From Leptospira sp. B5-022 (GTDB lineage Bacteria > Spirochaetota > Leptospiria > Leptospirales > Leptospiraceae), in assembly GCF_000347035.1 (NCBI RefSeq), contig NZ_ANIJ01000006.1, positions 310,001 to 374,000 on the forward strand: a stretch of DNA of 64,000 nucleotides, given 5' to 3'. This document shows, one piece after another, positions 46,168 through 56,770 of this stretch. Below the pieces are notes generated by a model. It ran no database searches, was not told the origin of the DNA, and was given only the letters and a program-made list of their open reading frames with translations. The position numbers and the translations under genes were made by a program. How positions within the stretch are numbered: the first letter of the stretch is position 1; the number at the start of each line of letters is the position of its first letter.

Positions 46168-47145
46168 ATGAGCGCGCCAAAGTACAAATTCCAGATCAAG
46201 GTCCCGGGAACTTCCGCTAATTTAGGTTCCGGTTTCGATCTATTGGGATTGGCCTTCCAGATTTACAATGAGTTCAGTTTTGAATTCGGAAAAACTTCCG
46301 AGTTTAAAAGAAAGATCAAAGGTTCTTCCGCTCCTGTATTTACCGATGAGGAGGACCTAGTTTTACAATCTTATAAAACGTATTTTTCCATATTTGTTTC
46401 TCCGCAAACCGTGTCCGCTGCTTCTCCTATTCCTTATTCCGTGACTATGGAGCTTGGACTTCCTTTAAAGGGCGGTTTGGGTTCGAGTGCAAGCGCCGTG
46501 GTTGCGGGATTTTCTGCCGCAAGGTTTGCGCAAAGTGTGTATTTTCCGGATACAAAACTTCCGAGTGAGTCTGAGTTCTTGTATCAGCTTGCATTATTAG
46601 AGGGTCATCCGGATAATACAACTCCCGCATATTTAGGCGGATTCGTTTTCTCTTATTTTGCCGAGGAGAAACTATATTATTTTAAAAGAAAGTTCCCTAA
46701 AAATATACATTGTTTCTTTCTCATTCCCGAATTAGAGATCGCGACCAATCATTCTAGGAAATGCCTTCCGGATACGTATCCGGTTTCCGATATCATTTTT
46801 AATATGAGTAGAATTTCCACTTGGTGGGAGTTCTTAGAATCCGGAGAACCTGGACTTCTCAAAAGAGCTTTGGAAGATAAGATCCATACTCCGTATAGAA
46901 TGAATTCCGAATTTCCACTTTTACCGTTGGTAGAAGAGATCCAGAAATTTTCGATCGGTGTTTCTCTTTCCGGGAGTGGTCCTGCCGTTCTAATTTATAC
47001 CAGAAGAAAGGATTCCAAAAGGCTGGAGAAAAAATTCTCAGAGATTACGAAACAATTTACTGAAAAATCGGGGATTTCTTGCAGATTAGTGCGACTTTCT
47101 CCGGATACAACCGGCGCGAAGAGAACTTTTAAAAAAATATCTTAA
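46168..47145 (+). CDS. thrB: Homoserine kinase
   Basis: A 325-residue GHMP kinase that phosphorylates homoserine on the way to threonine. VPGTSANLGSGFDLLGLAF at the N-terminus and the ATP loop PLKGGLGSSASAVVAG near residue 98 are typical, and SLSGSGPAVLIY fits motif 3. The stop overlaps the convergent next gene by four bases. Confidence 0.92.
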   Translation: MSAPKYKFQIKVPGTSANLGSGFDLLGLAFQIYNEFSFEFGKTSEFKRKIKGSSAPVFTDEEDLVLQSYKTYFSIFVSPQTVSAASPIPYSVTMELGLPLKGGLGSSASAVVAGFSAARFAQSVYFPDTKLPSESEFLYQLALLEGHPDNTTPAYLGGFVFSYFAEEKLYYFKRKFPKNIHCFFLIPELEIATNHSRKCLPDTYPVSDIIFNMSRISTWWEFLESGEPGLLKRALEDKIHTPYRMNSEFPLLPLVEEIQKFSIGVSLSGSGPAVLIYTRRKDSKRLEKKFSEITKQFTEKSGISCRLVRLSPDTTGAKRTFKKIS

Positions 47146-47786
47146 TCTTCTTCCGAAGCTCTTTCTTTTCCGAAGGAATACAGACCTTTTTTATCTCTGG
47201 ATCTGGTGGCAAGCCCAGGATGGATCTTTGCGACGGAGAATACGAATCTCATTCTTTCTTTACCTAACTTATTCATAAAGAAGTTGGAAGTGAGTCCTAT
47301 CTCGAAGTATTGGGTCATACGATCTTTGATGATCTTGTCCGAGATCCTGAAAGACGCGGTTTGTCCTATGATCTCATGACTTTCCAGTTTTTCCTGGGAT
47401 TCCATTTTGGCGAAATGTTGCATACGAGGAGGTTTCATAATCGCAGGGCCTGAGCGATTGATTAGAATATCGTAATCTTCCGTATCTTTCCCTTTTTTTA
47501 AAACGAATACTAGATGTTCGTCCTGTATGGACTTGCAGAGGGTAGGGATATCTCCGTAAACTTGGCCTACCGAAAATTTATAAATTCTTGTACTTTCCGG
47601 AACTACGATCTCGTAGATGTCTCCTTCTTCAGGAGGGTCCATTTGGCCTGGACGTGTTTTGGCGGCGTAAGGACGTAGTACTTCCCAATAAAAAAAGAAT
47701 CCCATTCCTGAAACTGCAATGAGTGTCAGGACACCTAAGGCTAAATCCAGTTTAGGTGAAAATACAAGGCCTAACTCGAAAGCCAA
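47142..47786 (-). CDS. Unknown membrane-anchored protein
   Basis: A 214-residue protein with one N-terminal membrane helix (about 14-34) and a cytoplasmic or periplasmic domain that I do not recognise. YEIVVPESTRIYKFSVGQVYG and ILINRSGPAIMKPPRM are its most regular parts, possibly a beta-barrel such as PilZ-like. It is three bases downstream of a small unknown gene on the same strand. Confidence 0.65.
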   Translation of the reverse strand: MAFELGLVFSPKLDLALGVLTLIAVSGMGFFFYWEVLRPYAAKTRPGQMDPPEEGDIYEIVVPESTRIYKFSVGQVYGDIPTLCKSIQDEHLVFVLKKGKDTEDYDILINRSGPAIMKPPRMQHFAKMESQEKLESHEIIGQTASFRISDKIIKDRMTQYFEIGLTSNFFMNKLGKERMRFVFSVAKIHPGLATRSRDKKGLYSFGKERASEED

Positions 47787-47789
47787 TTT

Positions 47790-48107
47790 TTATCCTTTTA
47801 GATCTATTTTACCGCGACCGGTTTTCGTTTCGGAGAAGGAGCTAAATCTGGAACTTACGATCATAGATAAAAGATCTTTCATTTGTTCCGGGCTGATCAC
47901 TTGGCTCATTCTTTCCTCTGCACTTACTGGGCTCGGTTTCATTACCAATTCATCCGCTCCAAGCTCATTTTTGAGTTTGATTCCTTTCCAATCGGCGCCT
48001 TGGATCTCCAGGACGTCGCCGACAGGTTCTAGTTCGGGTTTCGTTTCTTTCTGCACCGGAGACCAAGTCGCCGGATACTGTCCCGAATGTATCCCATTTA
48101 TGTTCAT
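47790..48107 (-). CDS. Unknown small soluble protein
   Basis: A 105-residue protein without signal or membrane segment. The first half is polar and Pro/Glu-rich, likely disordered. The second has a helix VISPEQMKDLLSMIVSSRF and ends TGRGKIDLKG. It shows no family match I can name. It heads a two-gene unit with the membrane-anchored protein. Confidence 0.6.
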   Translation of the reverse strand: MNINGIHSGQYPATWSPVQKETKPELEPVGDVLEIQGADWKGIKLKNELGADELVMKPSPVSAEERMSQVISPEQMKDLLSMIVSSRFSSFSETKTGRGKIDLKG

Positions 48108-48305
48108 AAACCTAAACCTCCGTTTTCAGGTCCCTATTAATTCCTATCGGAAATCCAATCGCTTGCTTAATTTTTTTTCGAAATAATTCCTTTATAAGAG
48201 TGAATTTGAACTGTTTTTTTCTCCGGGATTCGAATGGATTTCGGCCTGTTTCAGCCCCTGAATTATTCGTTTGCCTCCATTACTCAGCTTTCTAAATTGG
48301 CAGCT

Positions 48306-48324
48306 AGGGGAACTTTTCTCCCCT
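48306..48324 (+). promoter_or_regulatory. Hairpin before the DsbA-like gene
   Basis: AGGGGA (48306-48311) and TCCCCT (48319-48324) pair across a seven-base loop. The AAAGG ribosome-binding site follows a few bases later, so the hairpin could affect translation of the DsbA-like gene at 48338. The rest of the 230-base divergent gap is AT-rich with no clear motif. Confidence 0.35.
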
Positions 48325-48337
48325 TGGAAAGGATATT

Positions 48338-49405
48338 ATGTCTGAAGAAACTTCTTCCGCTCAGTTCGATCGACTTTTCGGTCAGAAATTCAAGGATATA
48401 ATTCCTTGGATCTTTTTAGCTTACGTTCTATTATCGATTTATCCTATTGTGAAGTTCTTTCTCCCGGAACATTATATGAGGATCGGAACATTCGGATTTT
48501 ATACTCTTTCGGATGTAAAAAGGGAGAACCCGGCTGCTTATCGTAAGTATTTGCAAGAAAACAACCAGCAGATGTACAGACTTTTCTCCCAACTTGCTTC
48601 CCAGGAGATCCTAAAAAAAGAAGCGGCCGATAGAGGAGTTCCTGTGGAAGAACTGACTAAGTTCGGAAGAGGTTACGAGCCTGTGCAGGACGAAATTATT
48701 GCAGCTTATAATCAATTTAAGAATGAGCCTAGCTTAAAAGGTAAACCTTTAGCTGCTGTTCAAGACGAGATCGTAAAATATTTAAAAGCGGTTCAGGCTG
48801 ATAGAGAAAGACAATCCTTCTTCGGAAGAATGAGAGAACAATACAATACCGAGATTATCGGACCGGAACTTCCTCCTCCTACCCGTGTTGTGATCGAGCC
48901 TAGTGAAAATCCAACCATTGGGCCTTCGGATGCAAAAGTTACAATCGTGGAATTTTCGGATTTCGAATGTCCTTACTGTGCTATGAGCCAAACCACAACT
49001 AAGGCTCTTAGAGAACAATATAAGGATAAAATAAAATGGGTCTTTAGGGATTTTCCTATGGATTTCCATAGAAATGCAATGTTTGCTCACGTTGCTGCAA
49101 ACTGTTCTATTCCTCAGGGAAAATACTGGCAATACAATAGTCTCCTTTTCGAAAACGGAAGAAAATTAGAAAAAGCGAATGTGATCCGATTAGCACAACA
49201 AGTCGGTTTGGACATGGGAGCGTTCAATCGTTGTATCGCAGACGAAGACAAGATCAAAAGCGAGATCGAAGCGGATATGGAGGCAGGACAAAGTTACGGT
49301 GTGAATGGAACACCTGCATTCTTCATTAACGGTATTTTAGTGGAAGGCAATATGCCGATCCAAAATTTCACGAAAATCATCGACGAAGAGCTGAAAAACA
49401 ACTAA
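48338..49405 (+). CDS. Membrane-anchored DsbA-like thiol oxidoreductase
   Basis: A 355-residue protein with one N-terminal helix (about 20-42), a ~140-residue helical region and a C-terminal thioredoxin fold (about 180-355). The redox site is FECPYCAMS, with cis-Pro in GVNGTPAFFING. WVFRDFPMDFHRNAM fits the DsbA/Thioredoxin_4 family. It should act outside the inner membrane on protein disulfides. The helical part recalls SurA-type N-domains but weakly. Confidence 0.85.
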   Translation: MSEETSSAQFDRLFGQKFKDIIPWIFLAYVLLSIYPIVKFFLPEHYMRIGTFGFYTLSDVKRENPAAYRKYLQENNQQMYRLFSQLASQEILKKEAADRGVPVEELTKFGRGYEPVQDEIIAAYNQFKNEPSLKGKPLAAVQDEIVKYLKAVQADRERQSFFGRMREQYNTEIIGPELPPPTRVVIEPSENPTIGPSDAKVTIVEFSDFECPYCAMSQTTTKALREQYKDKIKWVFRDFPMDFHRNAMFAHVAANCSIPQGKYWQYNSLLFENGRKLEKANVIRLAQQVGLDMGAFNRCIADEDKIKSEIEADMEAGQSYGVNGTPAFFINGILVEGNMPIQNFTKIIDEELKNN

Positions 49406-49436
49406 GCTCAAGTATATAAAAAGTTAGGAGTTTCAA

Positions 49437-50417
<981 letters not shown>

Positions 50418-50432
50418 TCCCTCGGAAATCCC

Positions 50433-51572
50433 GTGCAGGAATCTCCATCCACGAAACTTCCTTTCTTTTCGGAGCTTCCTGCCTTCTTTTCCAGGTTAGA
50501 ATCTCATAATAGGATCCGAGTTTTGGATCCTCCTTCCGGCCTAGACCTATGCTCCAATGATTATTTGGGGCTTTCAAATCATCCTGAGATCATCCAAGCT
50601 TTAAAAGAAGGTATCGATATCTACGGTGCGGGTTCCACTGCAAGCCGTTTAGTTCGAGGTCATAGAAAGGTATTCGAGGAATTGGAAAACGATTTTTCTA
50701 ATTGGATACATTCGGAAGATTCTCTCTTTTTTGCGAACGGATATGCCGCGAATTTAGGAGCGATTTCCTGTGTTGCCGATCCTTCTTATACGATCTTTTG
50801 TGATCGAAAAAATCATGCTTCTCTAATGGATGGGGTTCGGCTTTCAGGAGCAAAAAAAGTATATTATAAACATTCCGACCTAAATGATCTGGAAAACTCC
50901 TTAAAAAAATATTCCGGAAACAAACATAAAATGATCGTGACCGAGTCCGTATTCAGTATGGACGGTGACAAAACCGATATAAATGCACTCATTGATCTGA
51001 AAGAAAAATACGGTGCTATTCTCTACATTGATGAAGCACATGCAATCGGGCTTTTCGGGAAAGAAGGCGCGGGAGTTTCTTTAGAAGAAAAAATTTCCAG
51101 AGTTTCCGAAATAGATTTTAGAATGTCTACTTTTGGAAAAGCATTAGGGTTAGAAGGAGCAGTGATCTCCACAACTAAGGATGCTAGAAAGTATTTACTT
51201 CATTCCGCTCGGACTTTCGTGTTTTCGACCGGCCCACTTCCTGCGATCGCTCATGCGGGAAGGGTTGCAATACGTTTGGCAAAACGGATGGAGAATGAGA
51301 GAAGAATATTGGCGGAAAATTCCGAATTCTTTAGAACTTCTCTCCACCGGATAGGATATAATACAGGAAATTCTAATACTCAAATTGTACCGATACTTTT
51401 GGGTTCGGAAGAAGGAGCATTGGAACTTTCTTCTATTCTAGCGCGGAACGGATTCCAGGCCAAGGCAATCCGTCCTCCAACGGTTGAAATTTCCAGGATC
51501 AGAGTCTCTCTCAATTCAAAGATCCAAAGAAATGATCTGGAAAAGTTTGTACAATTGATTCGGGAGAATTAG
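50433..51572 (+). CDS. bioF: 8-amino-7-oxononanoate synthase
   Basis: A 379-residue PLP enzyme that condenses pimeloyl thioester with alanine in biotin synthesis. LCSNDYLGLSNHP is the family start, IDEAHAIGLFG holds the PLP aspartate, and MSTFGKALGLEGA has the Schiff-base lysine (near 231). The start is GTG. The close gap to mdh suggests shared transcription. Confidence 0.94.
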   Translation: MQESPSTKLPFFSELPAFFSRLESHNRIRVLDPPSGLDLCSNDYLGLSNHPEIIQALKEGIDIYGAGSTASRLVRGHRKVFEELENDFSNWIHSEDSLFFANGYAANLGAISCVADPSYTIFCDRKNHASLMDGVRLSGAKKVYYKHSDLNDLENSLKKYSGNKHKMIVTESVFSMDGDKTDINALIDLKEKYGAILYIDEAHAIGLFGKEGAGVSLEEKISRVSEIDFRMSTFGKALGLEGAVISTTKDARKYLLHSARTFVFSTGPLPAIAHAGRVAIRLAKRMENERRILAENSEFFRTSLHRIGYNTGNSNTQIVPILLGSEEGALELSSILARNGFQAKAIRPPTVEISRIRVSLNSKIQRNDLEKFVQLIREN

Positions 51573-51574
51573 GT

Positions 51575-52240
51575 TTGTCCATTTTTGTAACCGGAACCGG
51601 GACCGACATCGGTAAAACTTTTTTCTGCTCTCTTATGATGGCGAAATATGCGGAAGAGCTTGGACTTAAATATCTAAAGCCGATCCAAACCGGTACTGAT
51701 TCCGACCGTGTGAAGATCATGAATCTTACCGGACTAAACGAGTCGTATTTTTTAAAAAATTATTATACCTTCGAGTTACCGGCTTCTCCTCATCTTGCCG
51801 CCGAAATGGAAAATACGACTGTGGAGACCGACGAGCTCTCCAGGCATCTTTTCAGCATCAAGGACGCTAAAATATTGGTGGAAGGCGCCGGAGGTGTATA
51901 CGTTCCGATCAAACGTTATTTTTTTACTGCGGATTTAGTGGAACAGGCAAAACTACCATTGGTATTGGTGGCATCCACTGAGCTCGGAACGATCAATCAC
52001 ACGTTATTATCTTTAGAGGCGCTTCGAAAAAGGGAGATCAAGGTTTTGGGTGTATATTTTATCGGTCCTGAAAACCCTCTTAGGTCTGACAATATCCGGA
52101 CCATAATAGAAGCAGCTGAAATCGGACTTTTAGGGACATTTCTTCTTCCGGATAGGATATTGTCTCGAAAGCAATTCTTGGATAAGGTTGCAAAAGAATT
52201 CGATCCGGATAGAATCCTCCCGGAATTACTTTTCCCTTGA
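51575..52240 (+). CDS. bioD: Dethiobiotin synthetase
   Basis: A 221-residue ATP-dependent carboxylase-ligase with P-loop VTGTGTDIGKTFF at the N-terminus, LKPIQTGTD and the VEGAGGVYVPI loop. It forms the ureido ring of dethiobiotin. The TTG start is two bases after the bioF stop, and its stop overlaps the bioA TTG start by four bases. Confidence 0.94.
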   Translation: MSIFVTGTGTDIGKTFFCSLMMAKYAEELGLKYLKPIQTGTDSDRVKIMNLTGLNESYFLKNYYTFELPASPHLAAEMENTTVETDELSRHLFSIKDAKILVEGAGGVYVPIKRYFFTADLVEQAKLPLVLVASTELGTINHTLLSLEALRKREIKVLGVYFIGPENPLRSDNIRTIIEAAEIGLLGTFLLPDRILSRKQFLDKVAKEFDPDRILPELLFP

Positions 52241-53541
52241 TCTGGCATCCGTATACAATCCAACTAGATTCCGATCCTCCTTTAAAGATCGTTTCCGCAA
52301 AGGGAGAATTTCTATATGATGAAAACGGTAAAGAATATATAGATGCGATCTCTTCTTGGTGGGTAAGCATCCACGGTCATAACCATCCAAAACTTGTGGA
52401 CGCAGTTAAAAAACAATTGGAGTCTTTGGACCATGTACTTCTCGCAGGTTTTACCCATCCTCCCGCCCTGGAGCTCGCCCATGAACTTTTAGAATTCACG
52501 GGTTGGAATTTTCATAAGGTAGTCTATTCGGACAACGGTTCCACTGCACTCGAGATCATGCTTAAGATCGCTCTTCAGTATTTTAGGAATCAAGGTAGAG
52601 AAAAGAAAAAAATATTCATCAACTTCTCCTATTCGTACCACGGGGACACGATCGGAGCGATGAGCGTAGGAGGAGACTCCGTATTTAATAGAGTTTTCCA
52701 GAGCCTTTTATTCCAGACTAAAAATTTTCCTTCTCCCGCCTGCCATGATTGTCCCGTTTCCAAATCTCCGCATTCCTGTGCGGAAGATTGTTTGGACGAA
52801 TTAGAGGCATATTTATCCGCTCACTCGGAGGAAGTAGTGGGTGTGGTGATGGAACCTTTGATCGCAGGAGCCGGTGGAATGTTATTTCATAAGCCGAGCG
52901 TTCTGGCAAGACTGAGAGAGATCACGGAACGTTACGATGTACTTCTTCTTCTGGACGAAGTATTTACCGGTTTTGGAAGGACCGGGACCGATTTTGCCTA
53001 CCAAAAAGCGGGGATCCGACCTGACATGATTGCTCTTGCAAAAGGACTTACAGCCGGAATTTTACCCTTAGCAGTCACTCTTGTTCGGGAAGAAATTTAC
53101 AAAGAATTCTTATCCTCGGAACCTATGAAGGCATTCTATCATGGACATACTATGACGGGATATCCTCCGGGTTGCGCTTCCGCGCTTGCATCATTACGGA
53201 TTTATAAAGAAGAAAATAGGTTAGCCGACGTAAAACGATTGGAGTCCTATTTGGAAGAAGGTTGGGCCAGACTAAGGGCGGAATTTCCCGACAAGATCAA
53301 AAATACAAGGGTCCTTGGTTCCGTAGGAGTGGGAGAGGTTTTTACCGGTAAATTGAAACCAGGTTACGTGAACCCGTTCGCTAGAGAGTTCCGAAGGATC
53401 TGCCAAGAAAGAGGAGTGATCGTCCGACCGCTTGGGAATGTAATATATATAACCCCTCCATACAATATTTCTAAATCGTCTTTAGATCGGGTATTCCAGG
53501 CGATCCGAGAAGGTCTTTCCGCTTATAAAATCTTAGATTGA
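52237..53541 (+). CDS. bioA: Adenosylmethionine-8-amino-7-oxononanoate aminotransferase
   Basis: A 434-residue class III PLP aminotransferase that makes diaminopelargonate from the BioF product with S-adenosylmethionine as donor. SSWWVSIHGHNHPKL near the N-terminus, LLLDEVFTGFGRTG and the lysine in IALAKGLTAG (near 268) are clear. The start is TTG. A 68-base gap without a terminator separates it from bioB. Confidence 0.94.
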   Translation: MIWHPYTIQLDSDPPLKIVSAKGEFLYDENGKEYIDAISSWWVSIHGHNHPKLVDAVKKQLESLDHVLLAGFTHPPALELAHELLEFTGWNFHKVVYSDNGSTALEIMLKIALQYFRNQGREKKKIFINFSYSYHGDTIGAMSVGGDSVFNRVFQSLLFQTKNFPSPACHDCPVSKSPHSCAEDCLDELEAYLSAHSEEVVGVVMEPLIAGAGGMLFHKPSVLARLREITERYDVLLLLDEVFTGFGRTGTDFAYQKAGIRPDMIALAKGLTAGILPLAVTLVREEIYKEFLSSEPMKAFYHGHTMTGYPPGCASALASLRIYKEENRLADVKRLESYLEEGWARLRAEFPDKIKNTRVLGSVGVGEVFTGKLKPGYVNPFAREFRRICQERGVIVRPLGNVIYITPPYNISKSSLDRVFQAIREGLSAYKILD

Positions 53542-53609
53542 CGAACGCCCGTTTTTTAGCCTGAATATAGATTGCCAAGAAAAACACTGCCTCGGAAGCT
53601 ATCGGCAGA

Positions 53610-54704
53610 ATGAAACTTAGTCTAGAAACTCCCCCAGTTACCGAAGAAAAAGTATTTTCGGAGGTCCCGAGTATAATCGACCGGGAGGAAACGTATGCTA
53701 TTCTAAGCGGTCAGATCCCGTTGACTGAGGCATTGGACAAGGCATTCAAGGTCCGTGAAAAATACTTCGGTAAAACGGTCCGTATCCACGTTCTAGACAA
53801 TATTAAGAACGGACATTGTCCGGAAGATTGCGGTTACTGCGCTCAAAGAAAGAACGCGGGCTCCGGCGTTCAGGAATATTCCATGAAGTCTCCTGAGGAA
53901 ATCTTCCAAGACGCGGTCCAAGCCAAGGAGAACGGTGCATATCGTTTTTGTATGGTCACTGCGGGGACCGGGCCAAATTCCTTAGCGACTGAAAAATTGG
54001 CATTCACAATAGAAAAGATCAGCAAAGAGTTAGGCTTAAAAGTATGTTTGTCCGCGGGTCTCTTGGACAGAGAAAAGGCCGAACGTTTAAAGGCTGCCGG
54101 TCTAGACAGATACAATCATAATCTGAATACTTCTAAGGCACACTATCCCGAAATCTGTGACACCCACACCTACGAACAAAGAGTGGAGACCATTACCCAT
54201 TTGATGAAAGCAGGAGTGGGAATGTGTTCCGGCGTGATCGTAGGGATGGGAGAATCTCTTTGGGATCTAACGGATGTTATATACGAGATCAAAAGCTTAA
54301 AAGTGATCTCTATTCCTGTGAATTTTTTCATACCGGTGGCAGGGCATGCGATCAAAAATCCTCAAAGTTTAACTCCTGAATTTTGTCTCAGAACTCTAAT
54401 CGCTTTTCGGTTAGTGAATCCCGATTCAGAGGTTCGAATTGCTGCCGGGAGAGAAGGGCATCTCAGAGGCTTACAAGGAATGGCTTTATATGCCGCGAAT
54501 TCTTTGTTTGCAAGCGGCTATTTGAACGTAAAAGGTTCCGATGCAGCAGACACGATCCGAATGATCTTAGACTCGGGCTTTTATCCTGAATTTTCTTCCG
54601 GGGTAGGAGAAGAAATCGATTGGGAATCCGCTCTTGGAAAAGACCATCCATATGCGCCTGAAAATTTCCCGGAACTTTATAAATATCGGAAATCCTTGAA
54701 ATAG
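53610..54704 (+). CDS. bioB: Biotin synthase
   Basis: A 364-residue radical SAM enzyme that inserts sulfur into dethiobiotin. The [4Fe-4S] motif is HCPEDCGYC (Cys70, Cys74, Cys77), and the [2Fe-2S] site uses later Cys and Arg residues including those in [11 protein letters not shown] and RIAAGRE. It ends the bioF-bioD-bioA-bioB order. The C-terminus is full length. Confidence 0.96.
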   Translation: MKLSLETPPVTEEKVFSEVPSIIDREETYAILSGQIPLTEALDKAFKVREKYFGKTVRIHVLDNIKNGHCPEDCGYCAQRKNAGSGVQEYSMKSPEEIFQDAVQAKENGAYRFCMVTAGTGPNSLATEKLAFTIEKISKELGLKVCLSAGLLDREKAERLKAAGLDRYNHNLNTSKAHYPEICDTHTYEQRVETITHLMKAGVGMCSGVIVGMGESLWDLTDVIYEIKSLKVISIPVNFFIPVAGHAIKNPQSLTPEFCLRTLIAFRLVNPDSEVRIAAGREGHLRGLQGMALYAANSLFASGYLNVKGSDAADTIRMILDSGFYPEFSSGVGEEIDWESALGKDHPYAPENFPELYKYRKSLK

Positions 54705-54852
54705 TTTTTTTGAATTGAGAGCCAAAAATCGTATAGCATTTTCGGACCGAGTATGGGAAGATTCCCAAGCTTGGTGGTTTTCCAATATTAATTTCGGAAT
54801 AGATTGAAACTCTGGTAGGGATGAAAATCCTGGATATAACGGAGATTGTCGG

Positions 54853-55026
54853 ATGAAATATAAAATAGAGATCAATAAACTAAAAAACGGCTACATAGAA
54901 GCCAAATTGATCGATACAGTTTCCAACAACCCAATTGAATTTCGTATTTGTGACACGGAAGAATATCTGCAGGCTCAGATCGCCGACTGGCATAAACGAT
55001 TTCACATGAAAGAATCCGAGAACTGA
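54853..55026 (+). CDS. Small unknown protein, 57 residues
   Basis: An ATG at 54853 with GGAG eight bases upstream opens a 57-codon frame ending at TGA 55024-55026. The product is charged, with an antiparallel-like start KYKIEINKLKNG and a helix TEEYLQAQIADWHKRF. It has no signal or membrane segment. The 148-base gap before it and 25-base gap after it leave it free-standing between bioB and the SGNH lipoprotein gene. No family is recognised. Confidence 0.65.
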   Translation: MKYKIEINKLKNGYIEAKLIDTVSNNPIEFRICDTEEYLQAQIADWHKRFHMKESEN

Positions 55027-55051
55027 GAATTTTAGAGGGACCTAAAATTAA

Positions 55052-55795
55052 ATGAAAGTATTAGGGATTTGTTTTTTTCTCCTTTCCCTAATCTCTTGTT
55101 CCGTTTTCCAAACCCGGACAGTATACGATTATTACAATCCTTCTTTCAAATGTGTGGATAAGGTTGGGATCAGGGATTCGGAAGAATGGGAATCCTACCA
55201 GAAATTGTATCAGGAAGCGGTTCTGATCTATACGAATGAGAACGAAAAATTAAAAAAGGCGAATATAGTTTTCGTGGGTAATAGTCTGATCGCCGCAATT
55301 CCGCCCGATCTGATCCAGACCGACTTTCCAGGTTCCGTGAATCGTGGGATTGCAGGTGATATGACCGAACTTCTCTTGAATCGCCTGGACTCGACTGTAC
55401 TAAATCTAAAACCTTCTACCATTATCCTAGAGATTGGCGGAAATGATATCCGGGACGGGAAATGTCTGGATTATATAGAAGGGGTCCATAAGCAGTTGGT
55501 CCAAACGATCAGGACCAGTCTGCCGAATACAAAACTGCTTATACTCGGGATTCCGCCGGTTTTGAGTCGAAATGTGAACTCCGTATCTCCTATCGTCAAT
55601 TCCTGGCTGTTGAGGATCGCAAACGAGAACCAGAACGTCCAGTTTTTGGATATCTGGCCGGAGTTCCGACAAAAAGAGATCCCATTCATCCGAGAAGAAT
55701 TGGCATTTTCTTATGATGGAAAAAAAGACCCGATCCATATCAATAGAGATGCCTATATCATCTGGCTTCGCAAAATTAAATCTCTCGTTCGATAA
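55052..55795 (+). CDS. SGNH/GDSL-type hydrolase lipoprotein
   Basis: A 247-residue protein with a lipid signal ending LISC (Cys16). SGNH blocks are VFVGNSL (block I, Ser nucleophile), a Gly in NRGIAGD, GGND (block III) and DPIHINRDAY (Asp-His). It is probably an exported esterase or lipase, possibly acting on surface glycolipid or peptidoglycan acyl groups. AGGGA precedes the ATG. The next gene begins five bases later. Confidence 0.85.
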   Translation: MKVLGICFFLLSLISCSVFQTRTVYDYYNPSFKCVDKVGIRDSEEWESYQKLYQEAVLIYTNENEKLKKANIVFVGNSLIAAIPPDLIQTDFPGSVNRGIAGDMTELLLNRLDSTVLNLKPSTIILEIGGNDIRDGKCLDYIEGVHKQLVQTIRTSLPNTKLLILGIPPVLSRNVNSVSPIVNSWLLRIANENQNVQFLDIWPEFRQKEIPFIREELAFSYDGKKDPIHINRDAYIIWLRKIKSLVR

Positions 55796-55800
55796 TTTCC

Positions 55801-56667
55801 GTGATTTTATTTTTTAGTCCTAAAAAAGATTCGGATCCCCAAAGATTATCCGAAGCACTTTCCGATAGATTCGGACAGGCTGTTTTTATAGAAAGAAGGT
55901 CCGAAGTTTCCAAAGATTTCGTATGCGATGTCTGGAAAACGGATCGTACATTTCCAAGAGAAGAACTAGTCTATCTAAGACAAGAACTACAAAGATTTAG
56001 AAAAATTGATCTCATCCAGATCTCTTCTTTTTTAAAAGATGCTGCCTTATTTTGTTTCGATATGGATTCCACTTTGATAAAGGAAGAAGTCATTGACGAA
56101 TTAGCAAGATACGCAGGCGTTTATGAAGAAGTAGCACAAGTGACCAAGGAAGCTATGGAAGGAAATCTAAACTTCCATGAAGCTCTCCATAAAAGGTGTT
56201 CTTATCTGAAAGATCTTCCTGTTTCCATTTTCGACGACTTGTATTTTAAATTACATCCGAATTATGGAGTTCCTGAATTATTCCAGGAACTTAGGAAGAA
56301 GAATGCGAAAACCGCGGTCTTTAGCGGAGGTTTCTCCGACATATTAGAAAGATTTAAACAAGAATATTCCATAGACGAGGTCCGAGCAAATTATCTGGAT
56401 AGAGCAGGGGATAAACTGCTGGGTACTGTTTCCGGAACTGTGGTGGATAAAAATATCAAAAGGGATTCTCTTTTAGAACTACAATCTCGTTTCCAAATGA
56501 GGAAGGAAAATATTGTCGCTGTAGGTGACGGTGCAAACGACCAACTTATGTTAGAGGCTGCCGGGATTGGGATCGGATTTCATGCGAAAGATGGTCTTAA
56601 AGCCAATATTTCCAATTGGATCGACTTTGCGTCTATGGATGTTCTTTTGTATTTATTTGAAGAGTAA
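55801..56667 (+). CDS. serB: Phosphoserine phosphatase
   Basis: A 288-residue HAD phosphatase that makes serine. FDMDSTLIKEE carries the two catalytic aspartates, FSGGFSDILE motif II, and GDGANDQLMLEAAG motif IV. The N-terminal ~75 residues fit an ACT-like domain. The start is GTG. It is convergent with mutS with a 103-base gap that holds an imperfect CGTTG/CAACG pair but no good terminator. Confidence 0.93.
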   Translation: MILFFSPKKDSDPQRLSEALSDRFGQAVFIERRSEVSKDFVCDVWKTDRTFPREELVYLRQELQRFRKIDLIQISSFLKDAALFCFDMDSTLIKEEVIDELARYAGVYEEVAQVTKEAMEGNLNFHEALHKRCSYLKDLPVSIFDDLYFKLHPNYGVPELFQELRKKNAKTAVFSGGFSDILERFKQEYSIDEVRANYLDRAGDKLLGTVSGTVVDKNIKRDSLLELQSRFQMRKENIVAVGDGANDQLMLEAAGIGIGFHAKDGLKANISNWIDFASMDVLLYLFEE

Positions 56668-56770
56668 GATGTTTGAACACATCAAGGAATTCCAACAAGT
56701 ATCTGTAAAATGTATGTAGGAACTTCAGCACGATATTTGAAATAAACGTTGCAATTCCCACAACGAAGTC

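Noticed and set aside
56668..56770. Possible terminator between serB and mutS
   Set aside because: CGTTG/CAACG is short and has no T run on either strand, so I do not call it.
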